In this document: positions 34,727 through 45,179 of the stretch, in pieces
How positions within the stretch are numbered: position 1 is the stretch's first letter
Layout of the letters: each line of letters starts with the position of its first letter
Assembly: GCA_003586115.2 (NCBI GenBank)
Contig: QVOM02000029.1
Span: 29,439,429-29,503,428 of the forward strand
DNA: 64,000 nt
Origin: Salvator merianae
Lineage: Eukaryota; Chordata; Lepidosauria; Squamata; Teiidae
Reading direction: 5' to 3'
Notes under the pieces: generated by a model
What the model saw: the letters and a program-made list of their open reading frames with translations, nothing else
The model's database searches: none
What the model was told of the DNA's origin: nothing
Position numbers and translations under genes: made by a program

Positions 34727-37200
34727 CTAGTAGTCATCAATACACCTGTCTTCAATGAATTTGTCTAACCATTTCTTAAAGCTATCCAGTCTGCTGTTAT
34801 CAAGTCTTCTGGTAGTAAATTCCATGGACCTACAAGGGGAAGGGTTTTTTTTCCAACCATAAGGCCACTGGTCCATGTAATTTACTACCAGAAGACTTGG
34901 TGACAGTAACCCCCTTTCCAAATCATGCATGATTTTATATGTTTCAATCAGATCATCTCTTCAATCAGTCTGAATTCCTAAGGGAGGTGTCCCAACCCCT
35001 TGATCATTCTGGTTGTCCTTTTCTATACTTTTTTCAATTCTGTAATATTCTCTCTGAGCTGTAGTGACCAGAATGGTACACAATATTCCAAATGCGGCCT
35101 CACCATAGATTTGTAAACAGCACTATGACACTTGCCCACTTATTTTCTATTCACTTCCTAATTGCCCCTAACACAGAATTTGGGTGTTTTATTTTACTGC
35201 CACTGCACACTGGATTGATACCTTCATTGAGCTGTCCACCAGAACTGAAAGATCCCTTTCCCAGTCTGTCACAGAAAGTTCAGGCTCCATCTGTTTATAA
35301 CTTTAATTGAGATTCTCTGCCCCAATGTGCATCGTTTTCTACTTATTAAGACTGAAGTGCATTTACCACTTCACTGCCCATTCATCCAATGTCAAGAGAT
35401 CCCTCTGGAACTCTTCACAATCTCTTTCAGTTTTTACTACTCTAAATAATTTAGTGTCTTCAGCAAATTTTGCCAGCTCATTACTTACCCCTACTTCTAG
35501 ATCACTTATGAATTAATTAAAAAACACAGGTCCCAATACTTAACCTTGGGGGAGGCCACTTTCTCTTTCCCACCACTTAGAGAACTGCCCATTGAGCACT
35601 ACTCTCTGTCTCCTGTCAAAAGCCTTCTAAAATTTCAGATAAACAATGTCAACTGGATTGCTTTAATCCATTTGTTTGTTAACACTCTCAAAGAATTCTA
35701 ATAAGTCAGTAATGCATTATTTACCTTTGCAGAAACCATACTGATTTATCTTCAGCAGTGCTTGCTCCTCTCTATGCATACTAATTTTATCCTTAAAGAT
35801 GGTTTCCATCACTTTACTTGGAACTGATGTTAAGCTGACTGGTCTGTAATTTCCTTGATCACCCCTAGACCATTTTTTTGATAATTGATGTTACATTTGC
35901 TACCCTTCAGTCCTCAGGCACAGAGTCTGATCTTAGGGAAAGATTATATATTTTAGCTAGAAGATCACCAATTTCATATTTGAGTACTTTAAGAACTCTT
36001 GGATGAACGTCATCTGATCCTGGTGATTTTTTAGCATTTATTTTATTAAGACATCTGTGGACCTCCTGCCTGGTTACCTCTATCCAATTTAATTCTTCTG
36101 ACTCCCTTTCTGAAAACATAGGCCCAGCTGCAGGCATATGCCCTCTGTCTTCTTCAGAGAAAAGAGGCAAGAATTCAGTTAGACTCTCTGCAATCTCTGT
36201 GTCCCCTTGCATTGTCCCTTTCTCTCCACTGTCACCTAATGGTCCAACTGCTTTCCTGGTTGGATTCTTACATCTGATGTACATAAAGAAGCTCTTATCA
36301 TTTATTTTGATATTTTTAGCAATGTGCTCCTCAAAATTCTTCTTAAGATTCCTGATTGCCGCTTTGCATTTGTTTTGCCAGAATTTATGTTTCTTCCTGT
36401 TTTTCTCATTAGGACAAGCCTTCCATTTGAAAAACTAGCTTTTTTTTATTTTTATTGACTTCCATACTACACTTGTAAGCCACATTGGTATCCTCTAGGA
36501 CTTGTAAGTATCTTTTCTTCTTGTAGATATGCATCCTAATTGAGCCTCCTTTATTGCATTTGTAAATATCTCCATGCATTCTGGAGTGATTGGACTCTTC
36601 TCACTTTCTCCTTCAATCTTCTTTTTAATAGTTTTCTCATTTTAGGAAAGTTTCCTTTATGAACGTTTAAGGCCTCTCTGTTAAATTCCATTGACAATTT
36701 ATTGTCTATATTTAAGTAGAAGATTATCGCATTATGGTGACTATTCCTTATTGGATCAGCCACAGTGATATCTTGTACCAGATTCTGAGCATTTTTCAGG
36801 ATCAAGTCTAGGGTCCTCTTTCCCGGTTGGTTCCACAACCATCTGCACTAAGAAATAACCATTTAGCATGCCTAGGAATCTTATCTCTCTCTCATGAACT
36901 GAACTAAAGTTCGCCCAGGGTAATTAAAGTCTCCAATTATACCTACCCTTTCCTTGGTTAGGAGGGCATCCAAATATTGTCCTAATATTGTCCTAGTATT
37001 TTTACCCACAATGCTTCTGTTCATGGGTCTGATTCACCTAAACATTCTAGTTCATAAGATTCTATCTCTTCTTTAATGTACAAGACTATACCACCTCCAG
37101 TTCGTCCCTTCCTGTCCTTCCTGTACAGTTTGTAACCTGGGAGAATTGTAACCCATTGCTTTTTATCAGTCCACTAGGTTTCAGTTATGCCAATCATATC
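34727..37200 (-). pseudogene. CR1-clade ORF2: endonuclease and reverse transcriptase
   Basis: Recognisable pieces in element order. Endonuclease: GYKLYRKDRKGRTGGGIVLY near 37140-37085, IGDFNYPG near 36935-36912 (the GDFN block), and a segment at 36838-36760 with RTLDLILKNAQNLVQDI. Linker: an open 125-residue stretch (36284-35907) with KINAKKSPGSDDVHPRVLK and EIGDLLAKIYNLSLRSDSVP. Reverse transcriptase: NYRPVSLTS near 35855-35830, PVDIVYL and KAFD near 35655-35610, then RRQRVVLNGQFS joined directly, so roughly 80-100 bp between these blocks is missing. The catalytic box near 35475-35455 reads F-A-E-D instead of F-A-D-D. C-terminus: EFTTRRLDNSRLDSFKKWLD (34823-34764). The protein would nick target DNA and copy the element RNA; this copy cannot. 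Confidence 0.85.
34801..34899. repeat. Short inverted duplication inside the LINE
   Basis: Arms at 34801-34830 and 34870-34899 are inverted copies matching at 29 of 30 positions, around a 39-bp spacer containing a run of T. The first arm is L3 ORF2 C-terminal text in the element's antisense orientation; the second is the same text in sense orientation and replaces the expected next part of the element. Outside the 30 bp the match drops to about 6 of 10. Confidence 0.9.
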
Positions 37201-37479
37201 TATTTTTTATCCATCACTATATTGGCTTGGAAGATTCTAACATTTGAGTATAGATATTTGTATGCACTCCTTTGGTGCAAGCTCAGTCCTGTAAGACAAA
37301 GTGAATTCTTAGGTTACCTCTTACATCTTTCTGTTTGAATATTACTGAATAGTTCCCCACTCAACTGAGTACTATATGCATAATTCCAACCCTCCTCACT
37401 CAAAAGTACACTTGCCTAAACCAGATGCTACCTAGCTCCTGTCCACTTTCCCTCAGAGATCAGTTTAAAAGCTGCTCTG

Positions 37480-38330
37480 CAACCTTTTTAATATTAAGCA
37501 CCAGCAATCCAGTTCCATCTTGGTTCCAGTGCAACTGGTCCCTTCTTGTCCCAAAATGTTCTCCAATTCCTCACAAATCTAAACTCTTCCTCATGACACC
37601 ACTGCCTCATCCACACATTGAGGCTCCTGAGCTCTGCCTGCCTAGCTAGCCCTGCACATGGAACAGGTAGCACTTCTGAGAATGCAACCTTGGAGATCCT
37701 GGACTTCAATCTTCTACCTAACAACCTCAATTTTGGCTTATGGAACACCCAGCTTAACCTTTCTAATGTCATTGGTACTGACATCTATCATGACCACTGG
37801 CTCTTCCTCAACACTGACTGCCAGCTATCTAATGGTATCTATCATTATCTAGGCACTGTGTGATGTCTGCAACCCTTGCACCTGGCAGACAAGTCACCAT
37901 GGGGTCAACTTGCCCATCACAAACCTGTCTTTCTCTATTTCTAATAACTGAATCACTTATTAAAAAAAACCCCTCCCACACTCATGGAGGAGTATCCTTG
38001 GTGCAAGAAGATATAGGTACATCCTGTAAGAGGTCCCAAATAAGGAAGTCTATCGTTCTTCCTCAGCCTGATGTTCTCCCTGCCTGATAGCCTCCACTCT
38101 CCAAGGCAACTGAAAGACTGCCCATTGTAGAATGGGATGTTTCTAATGCATCCCTCAAGGCCACATCCTCATGCCTATCTCTGCTTCTCTAGGTCAGTTA
38201 CCTTGGCTGCAATGGAAGAAACCTGTTCCCTCAGAGCCAGAAACTCGTTACACCGAGCACATCCACCCATGACTTCTGCCTAGCCAACAGATAGTCATAC
38301 ATATGGCACTTGATGAAAAACACTGGAAAG
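37480..38330 (-). pseudogene. CR1-clade ORF1 with SGNH esterase domain
   Basis: On the minus strand the first part (38265-38178) reads CARCNEFLALREQVSSIAAK followed by VTDLEKQ: a CxxC pair then a heptad-like coiled coil, as in CR1 ORF1 amino-terminal regions. Next come blocks of the SGNH/GDSL-like esterase known from CR1 ORF1: CLPGARVADITQCL (about 37900-37855) and VVMIDVSTNDI (about 37810-37775), where family members usually have HVGTND, so the glycine has become serine. Then an open 96-residue stretch (37784-37494) carries ISKVAFSEVLPVPCAG, ELRSLNVWMRQWC and EEFRFVRNW, matching the V..S.LLPVPR and LN..L..WC...GF.F..HW blocks. Stops and frame changes lie between blocks. The true start is not determinable. 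Confidence 0.82.
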
Positions 38331-38339
38331 CTCTCCCTT

Positions 38340-38560
38340 CCCCTTCTGGCTATCTACCTTCATGACCTTTTTATTTTTTTCTTGCTATTAAAATTATTTT
38401 ACTTTTTAAAATTATTTAAACTATTTTACTTTTTCTTACTATTTACATTATTTTATTTTTTAAATTCTTAAAATTAATTTTTACTTCTTCTCACTAAAAT
38501 TATTTTTTGGGTTTTATTTTTTTATTTTTTCTTATTATACATACTTCATGTACCTTTAGG
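38340..38560 (-). repeat. A-rich leader tract (T-rich on plus strand)
   Basis: Plus-strand low-complexity T/A sequence of TTTTACTT, TTATTTTTT and AAAATTATTTT units. It lies between ORF1 and the 5' repeats of the LINE. Confidence 0.85.
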
Positions 38561-38565
38561 CACAA

Positions 38566-39130
38566 GGGCCATTCCTCTAAATCAGTAGCAACTGCAAGCC
38601 CCTCTTCCCTCAGACCATGTGCTCAACCCCCTCCTCCCTCAGACCATGTACTCAGGCTAGGTTAAAAACCATTCCCCTCTAGCACCTAAACCAGCTATAC
38701 ACCAAGTGTCCAACAAACTCTTCAAAACCCATAAGATCTACCCCACAAATCTACCAGAGCACCTGCAGTTATTCTGCCAAATTCCTCTACCGCATTCCTG
38801 CTATCTTTCCTTTGCTCTCAGAAGAACAGCCTTTTTCCACATGAGTACATATTCAAACTGACTTTGGTTCTCCCAAATGAGTTTCATGTCTCCTGCCAAT
38901 GGCTCCTCTGAATCACCAACTGCAAGTCCCTCCTCCCTCTGACCATGTGCTCAGACTAGCTTAGAAATCAGTCCCCCTCTGCCACACACCAGGTGCCCAA
39001 CAAACTCTCCAAAACTCAGAAGATCCACCCCTAAATTTTACTAAAGCACCAGAAGTTGTTCCTTCAAAATTTTCTGCCAAACTCCAGTTACCTTTCCTTT
39101 GGTTTGGTATCAGAAGAGCAGCCTTATTCC
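38566..39130 (-). repeat. Tandem repeat in the LINE 5' region
   Basis: Two diverged direct repeats with a period of about 328 bp: one from about 38566 to 38838, the other from about 38896 to 39130. Shared words in order: 'ctcctctgaatcaccaac' / 'attcctctaaatcagtagcaac', 'tgcaag.ccctc.tccctc', 'gaccatgtgctca', 'caacaaactct.caaaac', 'agatc.accc', 'ttctgccaaa', 'cagaagagcagcctt'. The first unit also contains an internal 30-bp duplication (cagaccatgtgctcaaccc / cagaccatgtactcaggc). Position upstream of ORF1 suggests a repeated 5' UTR or promoter, as some LINEs have; that role is inference. Confidence 0.8.
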
Positions 39131-40011
39131 TAGTACTATAGAAAGTTAAAAGATGCATATATTTTGCATAAGTTGAAGATCAGTTTCCCATTCTAACTCC
39201 AACATTTTTTATTTTTAAAATATTAGTTTTATACACAAACTGTATAAATCTTCTTATTTCTTGAATTCCACTATGTATTTACATACTTAGGTGATCTCTG
39301 TAGTATTTTGTTTTCAACAAGCAGCAAGGAAGCTTAAATTTATTTATTATAGGAAAAGCTAATCAGTTTAAATAAATAAATAAATTTCAGTTAAAATAAT
39401 TTGAATACTTGAAACACAGCTTCTTTCTAACATCCCCAGCTAACCAATTCTTCTGCAATACCAAATACTCAAACTGATAATAAATGTAAGATTGGAAGCA
39501 AAAAAAACACCCTTTCTGAGGTTTGTTTAAGTGCCCCACCCTTACTCAGGAACTTTAACGGGGGGGAGACATCCTTTTGGATCAGATACCTATTATCAAT
39601 TTCGACAGTGTGTGTCTGAACTACTATTATCTGCAATGATTTATGAGTGCAGGTATTTCTCTACCTGAACATTTTAGTGAAACCATAAATATAAGAAAAG
39701 ACAGAAACTGGGATTCAGGCAAAGCCTTTAAAAATATCCTCAGCAGAATATTATTCTCATTTGCAGAAAGATACATTTCAACAACATAGTGCCAATCCTG
39801 AATTTTGCATTGTAAAAAAACCCTTCCTAATTTCTTTTTAAAATCAGTTCTCTTCAACAGGTAGCTTCATAAAGTATTTCTTTAAAGTACTGAACAGTCA
39901 GTGAAATCAAATGAAATGTTTTGCAGCAAAACCACTTTCAGATGTACAATGTTTCACATTTACTTTGGTGGCAGATGAAATTCCAAGTACCCATTCCACT
40001 AACCATTCAAA
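39131..40011. other. Unannotated AT-rich stretch
   Basis: Contains 'aaatttatttattatagg' and '(taaa)n' tracts near 39340-39390, no recognised gene. The LINE 5' boundary may extend slightly into this region. Confidence 0.4.
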
Positions 40012-40105
40012 GGCCCTTTCTGCATTGGGCCTTATTCTTGAGTATACTTATGGAAGGTCCCTATTCTGGAATTTAATCCAGAATAAGGTCCAGTGCAGAA
40101 GGATC
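40012..40105. mobile_element. Short terminal-inverted-repeat element, family B
   Basis: 94 bp almost wholly made of two inverted arms: GGCCCTTTCTGCATTGGGCC plus TTATTCT at the left and, in reverse from the right, GATCCTTCTGCACTGGACC plus TTATTCT. A second inner pairing, TATTCTGGAATT with AATCCAGAATA, adds to the fold. The end motif also terminates the repeats at 2935 and 30390, so this may be a deletion derivative of that family. Confidence 0.75.
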
Positions 40106-40622
40106 AAAGTTATTTCTAACATTTCAGAAGATGGAAAATAATAGATCAAAGCCCTGACCCCTTAAGATACTATCCTAAATATAAAGTATAACTGATACAT
40201 TAATGAAGATACATTAATGAAGATACAGTAATCAAGAATATGACTCATATTTTCTCTGGTATCACTGAATGTTGGGAGACAAGAATGGGCATAGCCAACG
40301 TATATTTGCCACCAAACTAGACCTGTTAAACTCTCATGACCACGCACAGGGCACGCGTCTCCAGTGTAACTAGTAAAAGATTCAACATCTGCCATGTTCA
40401 AACAGGAAAAGGAGGACTAATGGTGCTGTGAATGTGAGTGAAAACTTCCAGCTGCTCTAATGGTGGCCAGAAATAACCTAGTGGACTGCAAACACCACCA
40501 TAGGTGTGTCTCACTCCGTGCCAGCACATGGGGACAGTGACTTCAGTGACTACTGACAGTGGTAACTATGAAGTGGGACAATCATCCTCCCAACTGTATT
40601 TTGAAGTACTTGCTGTTGCATG
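40106..40622. other. Unannotated non-coding stretch
   Basis: Includes a 21-bp direct tandem copy at about 40197-40227 (tacattaatgaaga repeated). No gene recognised. Confidence 0.5.
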
Positions 40623-41057
40623 GGGCATTTTCACACTTACCACAATAGAACAGACTAGTCTGTTCTATCATGGTAATTTAGCACGCAATGCAGACACTGT
40701 CTGCACTGCGTGGCCCTAATTATTTACCAGAAGCAGTCTACCAGCATTCGTGGTGCAGCATTCATGTGGGAAGTGGCTGCTGCTGCCATGGAAACCAGCA
40801 AGGTCATGCAGCATACAGGCATGTCTGGTTTATCACACCAGCCCAGTCACTGTGCGACCAGATAAATGCAGATGCACCTTACCAGGAGGTGTCTATTACC
40901 TCCAAGTAAGGTTGTGGAGCACAAATTTGTGCTCCACAGGTAGTTGTGATCAGGAGCAACTGTACCCACTCCCAACTGCTTGGGCTTCCACTAAGTGCAA
41001 AAGCACTTTCCTAGCAATTGTGCTTGACACTTGTTAGTCCAAAGTGCAAACAGGCCC
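40623..41057. mobile_element. Non-autonomous DNA transposon, family A copy 3
   Basis: 435 bp with ends GGGCATTTTCACACTTACC (left) and, reading inward from the right, GGGCCTGTTTGCACTTTGG. Interior inverted words are visible (agactagtct; agcacaaatttgtgct). It is the reverse-oriented relative of 28916-29195: GTGTCAAGC, GTTGCTCCTGATCACAA, TTGTGCTCCACAAC and GCAGTGCAGACAGTGTCTGC appear on its minus strand in the same order. ORFs across it are coincidental. Confidence 0.75.
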
Positions 41058-43009
41058 ATGTTTTCCTCAGGCATGCTACATATCCACAGGGATATTATGT
41101 AGGATAAATGTGGACTGGACAGTTGAGACAAATAATTTTATCACATTATAAAAGCAAAGGCATAGACACTATACTCACACAATGGGCAAATCAGCTTCAG
41201 TTTAGAGCAACACATATGTAAAACAAGTCCATTTAACAACATTCACACTTCCTTGTCTCAAGCGAGATGAGGAGGAAGAAAAAAGCCTGCAGTGCATATT
41301 TATCCATGTACCACACAGGTTGACCACAGAATCTGCCAAACCAATTAACCAATTAGAAAAAGCTAAAAAAAAACCACATGTATCTGATGTTTGGCAGATT
41401 TTCTACCAAATCTGGCACATGTACATACCCGCTACTATGTTTCTACCTACAAGGATAACACAACAATCTTTATTTGCTATCTCTCTCAGCTTTTCTAGTA
41501 AATCAGGAAGCATCAGATGCCTAGCTAATCAATTAAGTCTGTGTCAGTTGACCTTTTCTTGTAAAGGCTAAAGCTATGAAAAATTGCCCTCTCAGATGGA
41601 GGGTTCTAGGCAGGTTTCCAGGTACAAGGGGAGTAAAATATAAGTATAGATGAGTTATCAGATAGTTGGGAGACAAGAGTTTTGCGTAAGCTGGAATGAT
41701 CACTCTAGGATATTTGGATAATTTAGCTAGCCAGATCAAGACATCATCCAAAATTTGAATTGGCATTAAAGAATGGATAGCCAGGTTAAGTTCCCTGATA
41801 AAAAGATATGGACACAAACCCCTGCATTATTGGTAGTCATGTCTGGGGAGTTTCAATCATAGCCACCATCAACTCAAAACTAGACCCAAAGACCTGCATG
41901 TTCTGAAATAGAAATGGATTTTCGAAAGTCCAGAGTACTGTCTCACTGAGTCTATGGCGTCACTGAGGGAAGGGAATGTACTGTCATTCCATCTACAGTA
42001 GAGTAGAGATAGTAATAGATTCTGTTCAATCCATGCCACCTGATTAGATCTGTTTCCTTTTTGATTAGATTTAGTCCTGGGTAAGTTACCATTTGGCTTC
42101 CTTTATCCCAGAAGGGTCTGCTTCTTGATTATTCCCCAGATAATGCTAACCCAGTGGCATATTCAAGCTCAAACGAGTGTAGACACTGTACAACTGAGTC
42201 TTTGGGAGATGGAAGAAAATGGAGTCCTCCAAACTAGTCATCCATTGCATGTTCATTTCCAAGCTCCTCTCCCTGTTGTACTCCCAGCAATAAGCCCATC
42301 TGACAGCAGTGTTCACTGAACTACAGACTATCAAGTCAGTTCTTAGAGAATAAAGGAGATACAGAAGCCAAGATTTATGAAGGCTGTGCATAACATGCAG
42401 TTTTCCATCTTATTTCATAGACAACTCTTCATGTAACACATTCATGTAATCTGGAATTCATCAGGCCATGGCTTATTAAAACCATGCAAGGGACATTCAT
42501 TAATTAGGATGTCACAAGAGGTGCCATATACCACTGAAGAAACCTGTGAATACAATGACAACAGATCATTATTCCCCCCAAAGTGACCATTATTCACCCT
42601 GCCACCAGACTGAGCACAGTCCTTCAAAGAATTATCTTATTAACCATAAACTAAAATAACTCAATCTGACACATCCTCCTAATTCTAAATTGTTACAAAT
42701 AAAGTATATTTTGTTATATTTTGTCTTGCTTTGCAATCACATGAAAAATGTGAAGATGGAATTCTGGGCTATTTTAATGTTAAATGAATGGCTGGCATAT
42801 ATTAATAATCAAATTCTGCTATGTCCAGATTACAGTTCACCTAAGCTTATCTAAATATCTTTCTTTACAAGTGATAGTTTGCTACCATAAAGTATCGTAT
42901 ATTTGGGGAATGATGAAGCCAAATAAAGGTTGAAAAGAAAGTATAGCAAGAGACCAGCAGCTACTAGTACCTAAGCTATACAGTGAGGAGGCATACAGGT
43001 CCTTTTGTT
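41058..43009. other. Unannotated non-coding stretch
   Basis: No gene recognised. ORFs up to 95 residues on both strands carry no family motif. No paired termini seen. Confidence 0.4.
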
Positions 43010-43240
43010 CCTTTATTTGTTTGTTTACTAGACCACATATACACTGCCCTACAATGTAGCCCTAGGGCAGTTACTAGACCAATAAAATAAAAAATCACAT
43101 AAAAACAGTATCAGTCCCCAAAAGCTAAAACAGTCAAATGTATTTTTACCCGATGCTGGAACATACCTAAATTTGGCACTTAGTGTATCTATGCAGGGAG
43201 ACTATTTCAAAGCCAGGGGTCCACTATGAAAAATATCCTC
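43010..43240 (-). mobile_element. L2 LINE 3' UTR, antisense
   Basis: The plus strand begins 'tttatttgtttgtttac', then 'atacactgccctacaa', the reverse of the L2 terminus. It continues through 'aaaatcacataaaaacagtatca', 'acccgatgctggaaca', 'agggagactatttcaaagccaggg' and 'ccactatgaaaaatatcctc', words diagnostic of an L2-type 3' UTR in reverse in reptile genomes. No coding part remains here. Confidence 0.7.
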
Positions 43241-43242
43241 AC

Positions 43243-43330
43243 AAACTCTTTTCTGCAGGAATAGCTTAAATGTGAACACACTCAATTAGACTGAAAAGAA
43301 AAATCTTCAAGATAACAATGTCAAGTCGAA
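43243..43330. repeat. Interspersed repeat family G, copy 1
   Basis: Near-identical blocks with 46446-46580: 'cacaaactcttttctgc', 'tagcttaaat', 'aacacactcaa', 'aagacaacaatg.caag'-type text. The second copy has about 40 extra bp in the middle. Confidence 0.7.
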
Positions 43331-44110
43331 CTAAATAGGCTCCTACAAGGGAATTAGATGGCTAACAAGTGTATTCAGAGGCATGCCTCCTGTAGAACCA
43401 GAAAAGGATTCTGGGAGCATTTGCCACCTAAGGGTTGCACTCATGCTGCCACTGTGTAGATGTATGTATGGTGGCCAAATAAGCAACGTACCTGGCCCGG
43501 GATCTGCTGGATGTTTTTTTTCACTGGAATTTCTCAGGCCACTTCCAGTGAGACCAAAAACTTTGAGTGCCTAACCTCTTGGGCAGGAACAAGTACTCCT
43601 AATCTTAAGGTGCTACAATCTCTCATCATGGGGATGCAGCCAGAGACTGATTCTAGCACCTATACATAATACATTTTAAATTCATAATACATAAATACTT
43701 TTAAAAGAAAGGTAGAAAGTGTTGGTAAAGGTTTCTAAACTGCACTTCCTGTCATTACTATTAATACTTCTATTAGCAAATTAATGAAATGATTGCTTCT
43801 TTCGAAGTCTCAGACCAATTATATATGATAAGACGAAATGTAATTAATCTAAAACCAGATGCAAAACAGAATGAAAAAATCCAACTTTAACTTTCACTTC
43901 CTAAAAATAAACAAATATTGTTGTAGCCCTGCCTATAATCTAAGGATCCAGGTTGCAAGAACACCTGAATGTTTGTTAGCATTGAAAACCTAAACTGAAT
44001 ACAATAAGAAAATGCATATTAACATCCTGCACCATCAACTCTTCATGTATATTTCAATATAATACACAAACTGAAATGATGTCAGGGAAGATCACAGTAA
44101 AATCTCTATA
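43331..44110. other. Unannotated non-coding stretch
   Basis: A GC-richer part at 43380-43650 has no coding pattern; the remainder is AT-rich. No gene recognised. Confidence 0.4.
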
Positions 44111-44480
44111 AAACCAGATAAAATAGATTATCTAAAACAGTAACAGTGCCTGCATGAGGAGGGGATGCTGTTCTTCCAGCTGAAGGCCGGGATAAAGAGG
44201 TGTGTCTTCACCAGATCTCTGAATATATACAATGAAGGTGCCTGATGCACCTCAGAGGAGAGGCTGTTCCAAACTCTGGGGACTATCACCAAGAATGCCC
44301 TCCCACGTGTCCCCACACCCTTAACTGCCAAAGGGCAGGTATAGCCAAGAGGGCCTCACTGGCAAATCTTTAGGCATGGGCAGGTCTATATGGGAGGAGG
44401 CGTTCCTTTAGATATTTGGAGTCCAAGCCATTTTTAATACTTTGAACTGGTATATCAGCGAAAGAAGTCTCATCTATGTT
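44111..44480 (-). mobile_element. L2 LINE 3' part, antisense
   Basis: Sequence on both sides of the ORF2 tail: the plus strand has 'gggataaagaggtgtgtcttcac' and 'gaggctgttccaaactctgggg', reverse of the L2 ORF2 end. Upstream text to about 44480 (ggcaggtctatatgggaggaggcgttccttta, then tttttaatactttgaactgg) follows the same family. Confidence 0.75.
44128..44331 (-). pseudogene. L2 ORF2 C-terminal segment
   Basis: A 67-residue open stretch reading GTRGRAFLVIVPRVWNSLSS, then EVHQAPSLYIFRDLVKTHLF. This is the C-terminal motif of L2 ORF2 (P.VWNSLP.EVR.APSL..F...LKTHLF). It includes no catalytic part. The upstream reverse transcriptase is not present, so the copy is truncated. Confidence 0.82.
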
Positions 44481-44889
44481 TTCAGTCCTTCTAGAGAAGA
44501 AACTAATCTACACTAATCTAGTCCAAAATGAAGCTGAAGAAGAACAGAGTATGTGATGGGAACAGCTACTTTATTCTGAGGGCTAACATGACCTGAAGTA
44601 TGTTAGTAACAGTAGGAAAATTCTCCAGAAAGACCAGTTCTGTTACATGACAGCAATTTTAAATACAATATTCAAAACAAACTAGTATAACTAGTTCAAA
44701 AACCGTGTAATGATATAAGCAACTTTGTTAGTAGATTAGTTCTGCCCACCTCTTCACTAACTCTCTTCTGAGCTAACTCTAGGTATACTCCTTCTCAAGA
44801 AGCATGTGTGCATCAAGGCATAAAGTTGGTATGAGCATGAATTAATTCATCCAAATCTTCGCCTGTTTCTCATTTGAAATTCAGTTTGC

Positions 44890-45175
44890 TACATTTATTT
44901 ATTTCCATTTATATTTATTCCTACACCATACAGTCTCAAGGCAGAAAGTTACAACTCCTAAGAGGTGCTGGAGAGATGAGCTGTGGTTTATTCAACTGCC
45001 TTAGGGACTCCAGATTTTCTGTTGGGGTTTACTCCCTTAGCCTTGTCTTTCCCAAAGCACTCACAAAAGAACGAGGCTGTTTTACTCACAACTAAGAGAA
45101 CCAATGAGACTTCCATGGCAGAACAGGGATTTGAACCAAGAAACTCCTAGGTTCTAGCCTGTGCTCTTTCTAATT
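44890..45175 (-). mobile_element. tRNA-derived SINE with L2-like tail, antisense
   Basis: On the minus strand the head at 45175-45125 reads 'agagcacaggctagaacc' and then box B GGTTCAAATCCC (plus strand gggatttgaacc, 45128-45139). The body has 'gccatggaagtctcattgg' and 'gtgagtgctttggg'. The 3' end at 44940-44890 reads 'tgccttgagactgtatgg' followed by 'aataaatataaatgg', an L2-like terminus. A tRNA head plus LINE-like tail fits mobilisation by L2, which is inference. Confidence 0.72.
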
Positions 45176-45179
45176 TTTT

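Larger units (their letters stand above)
34525..39130 (-). mobile_element. Near full-length L3-like (CR1 clade) LINE, inactive
   Basis: About 4.6 kb on the minus strand, with all parts in the order expected of a CR1-clade element. From its 5' side: tandem-repeated leader (39130 to 38566), A-rich tract (38560-38340), ORF1 (about 38330-37480), ORF2 endonuclease (about 37200-36550), ORF2 linker and reverse transcriptase (about 36300-35300), ORF2 C-terminus (about 34930-34727), and a 3' UTR ending at 34525 in the family terminus (plus strand 'taagaacataagag'). Frames are broken everywhere by stops and indels, so it is dead. It is the only LINE here that keeps its 5' half, unlike the truncated copies at 13222 and 24290. 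Breadth of preserved order makes the assignment strong; the exact family name would need a consensus search. Confidence 0.85.

Noticed and set aside
40504..41037. Three overlapping plus-strand ORFs
   Set aside because: They run across the family A DNA element, in different frames, without transposase motifs.
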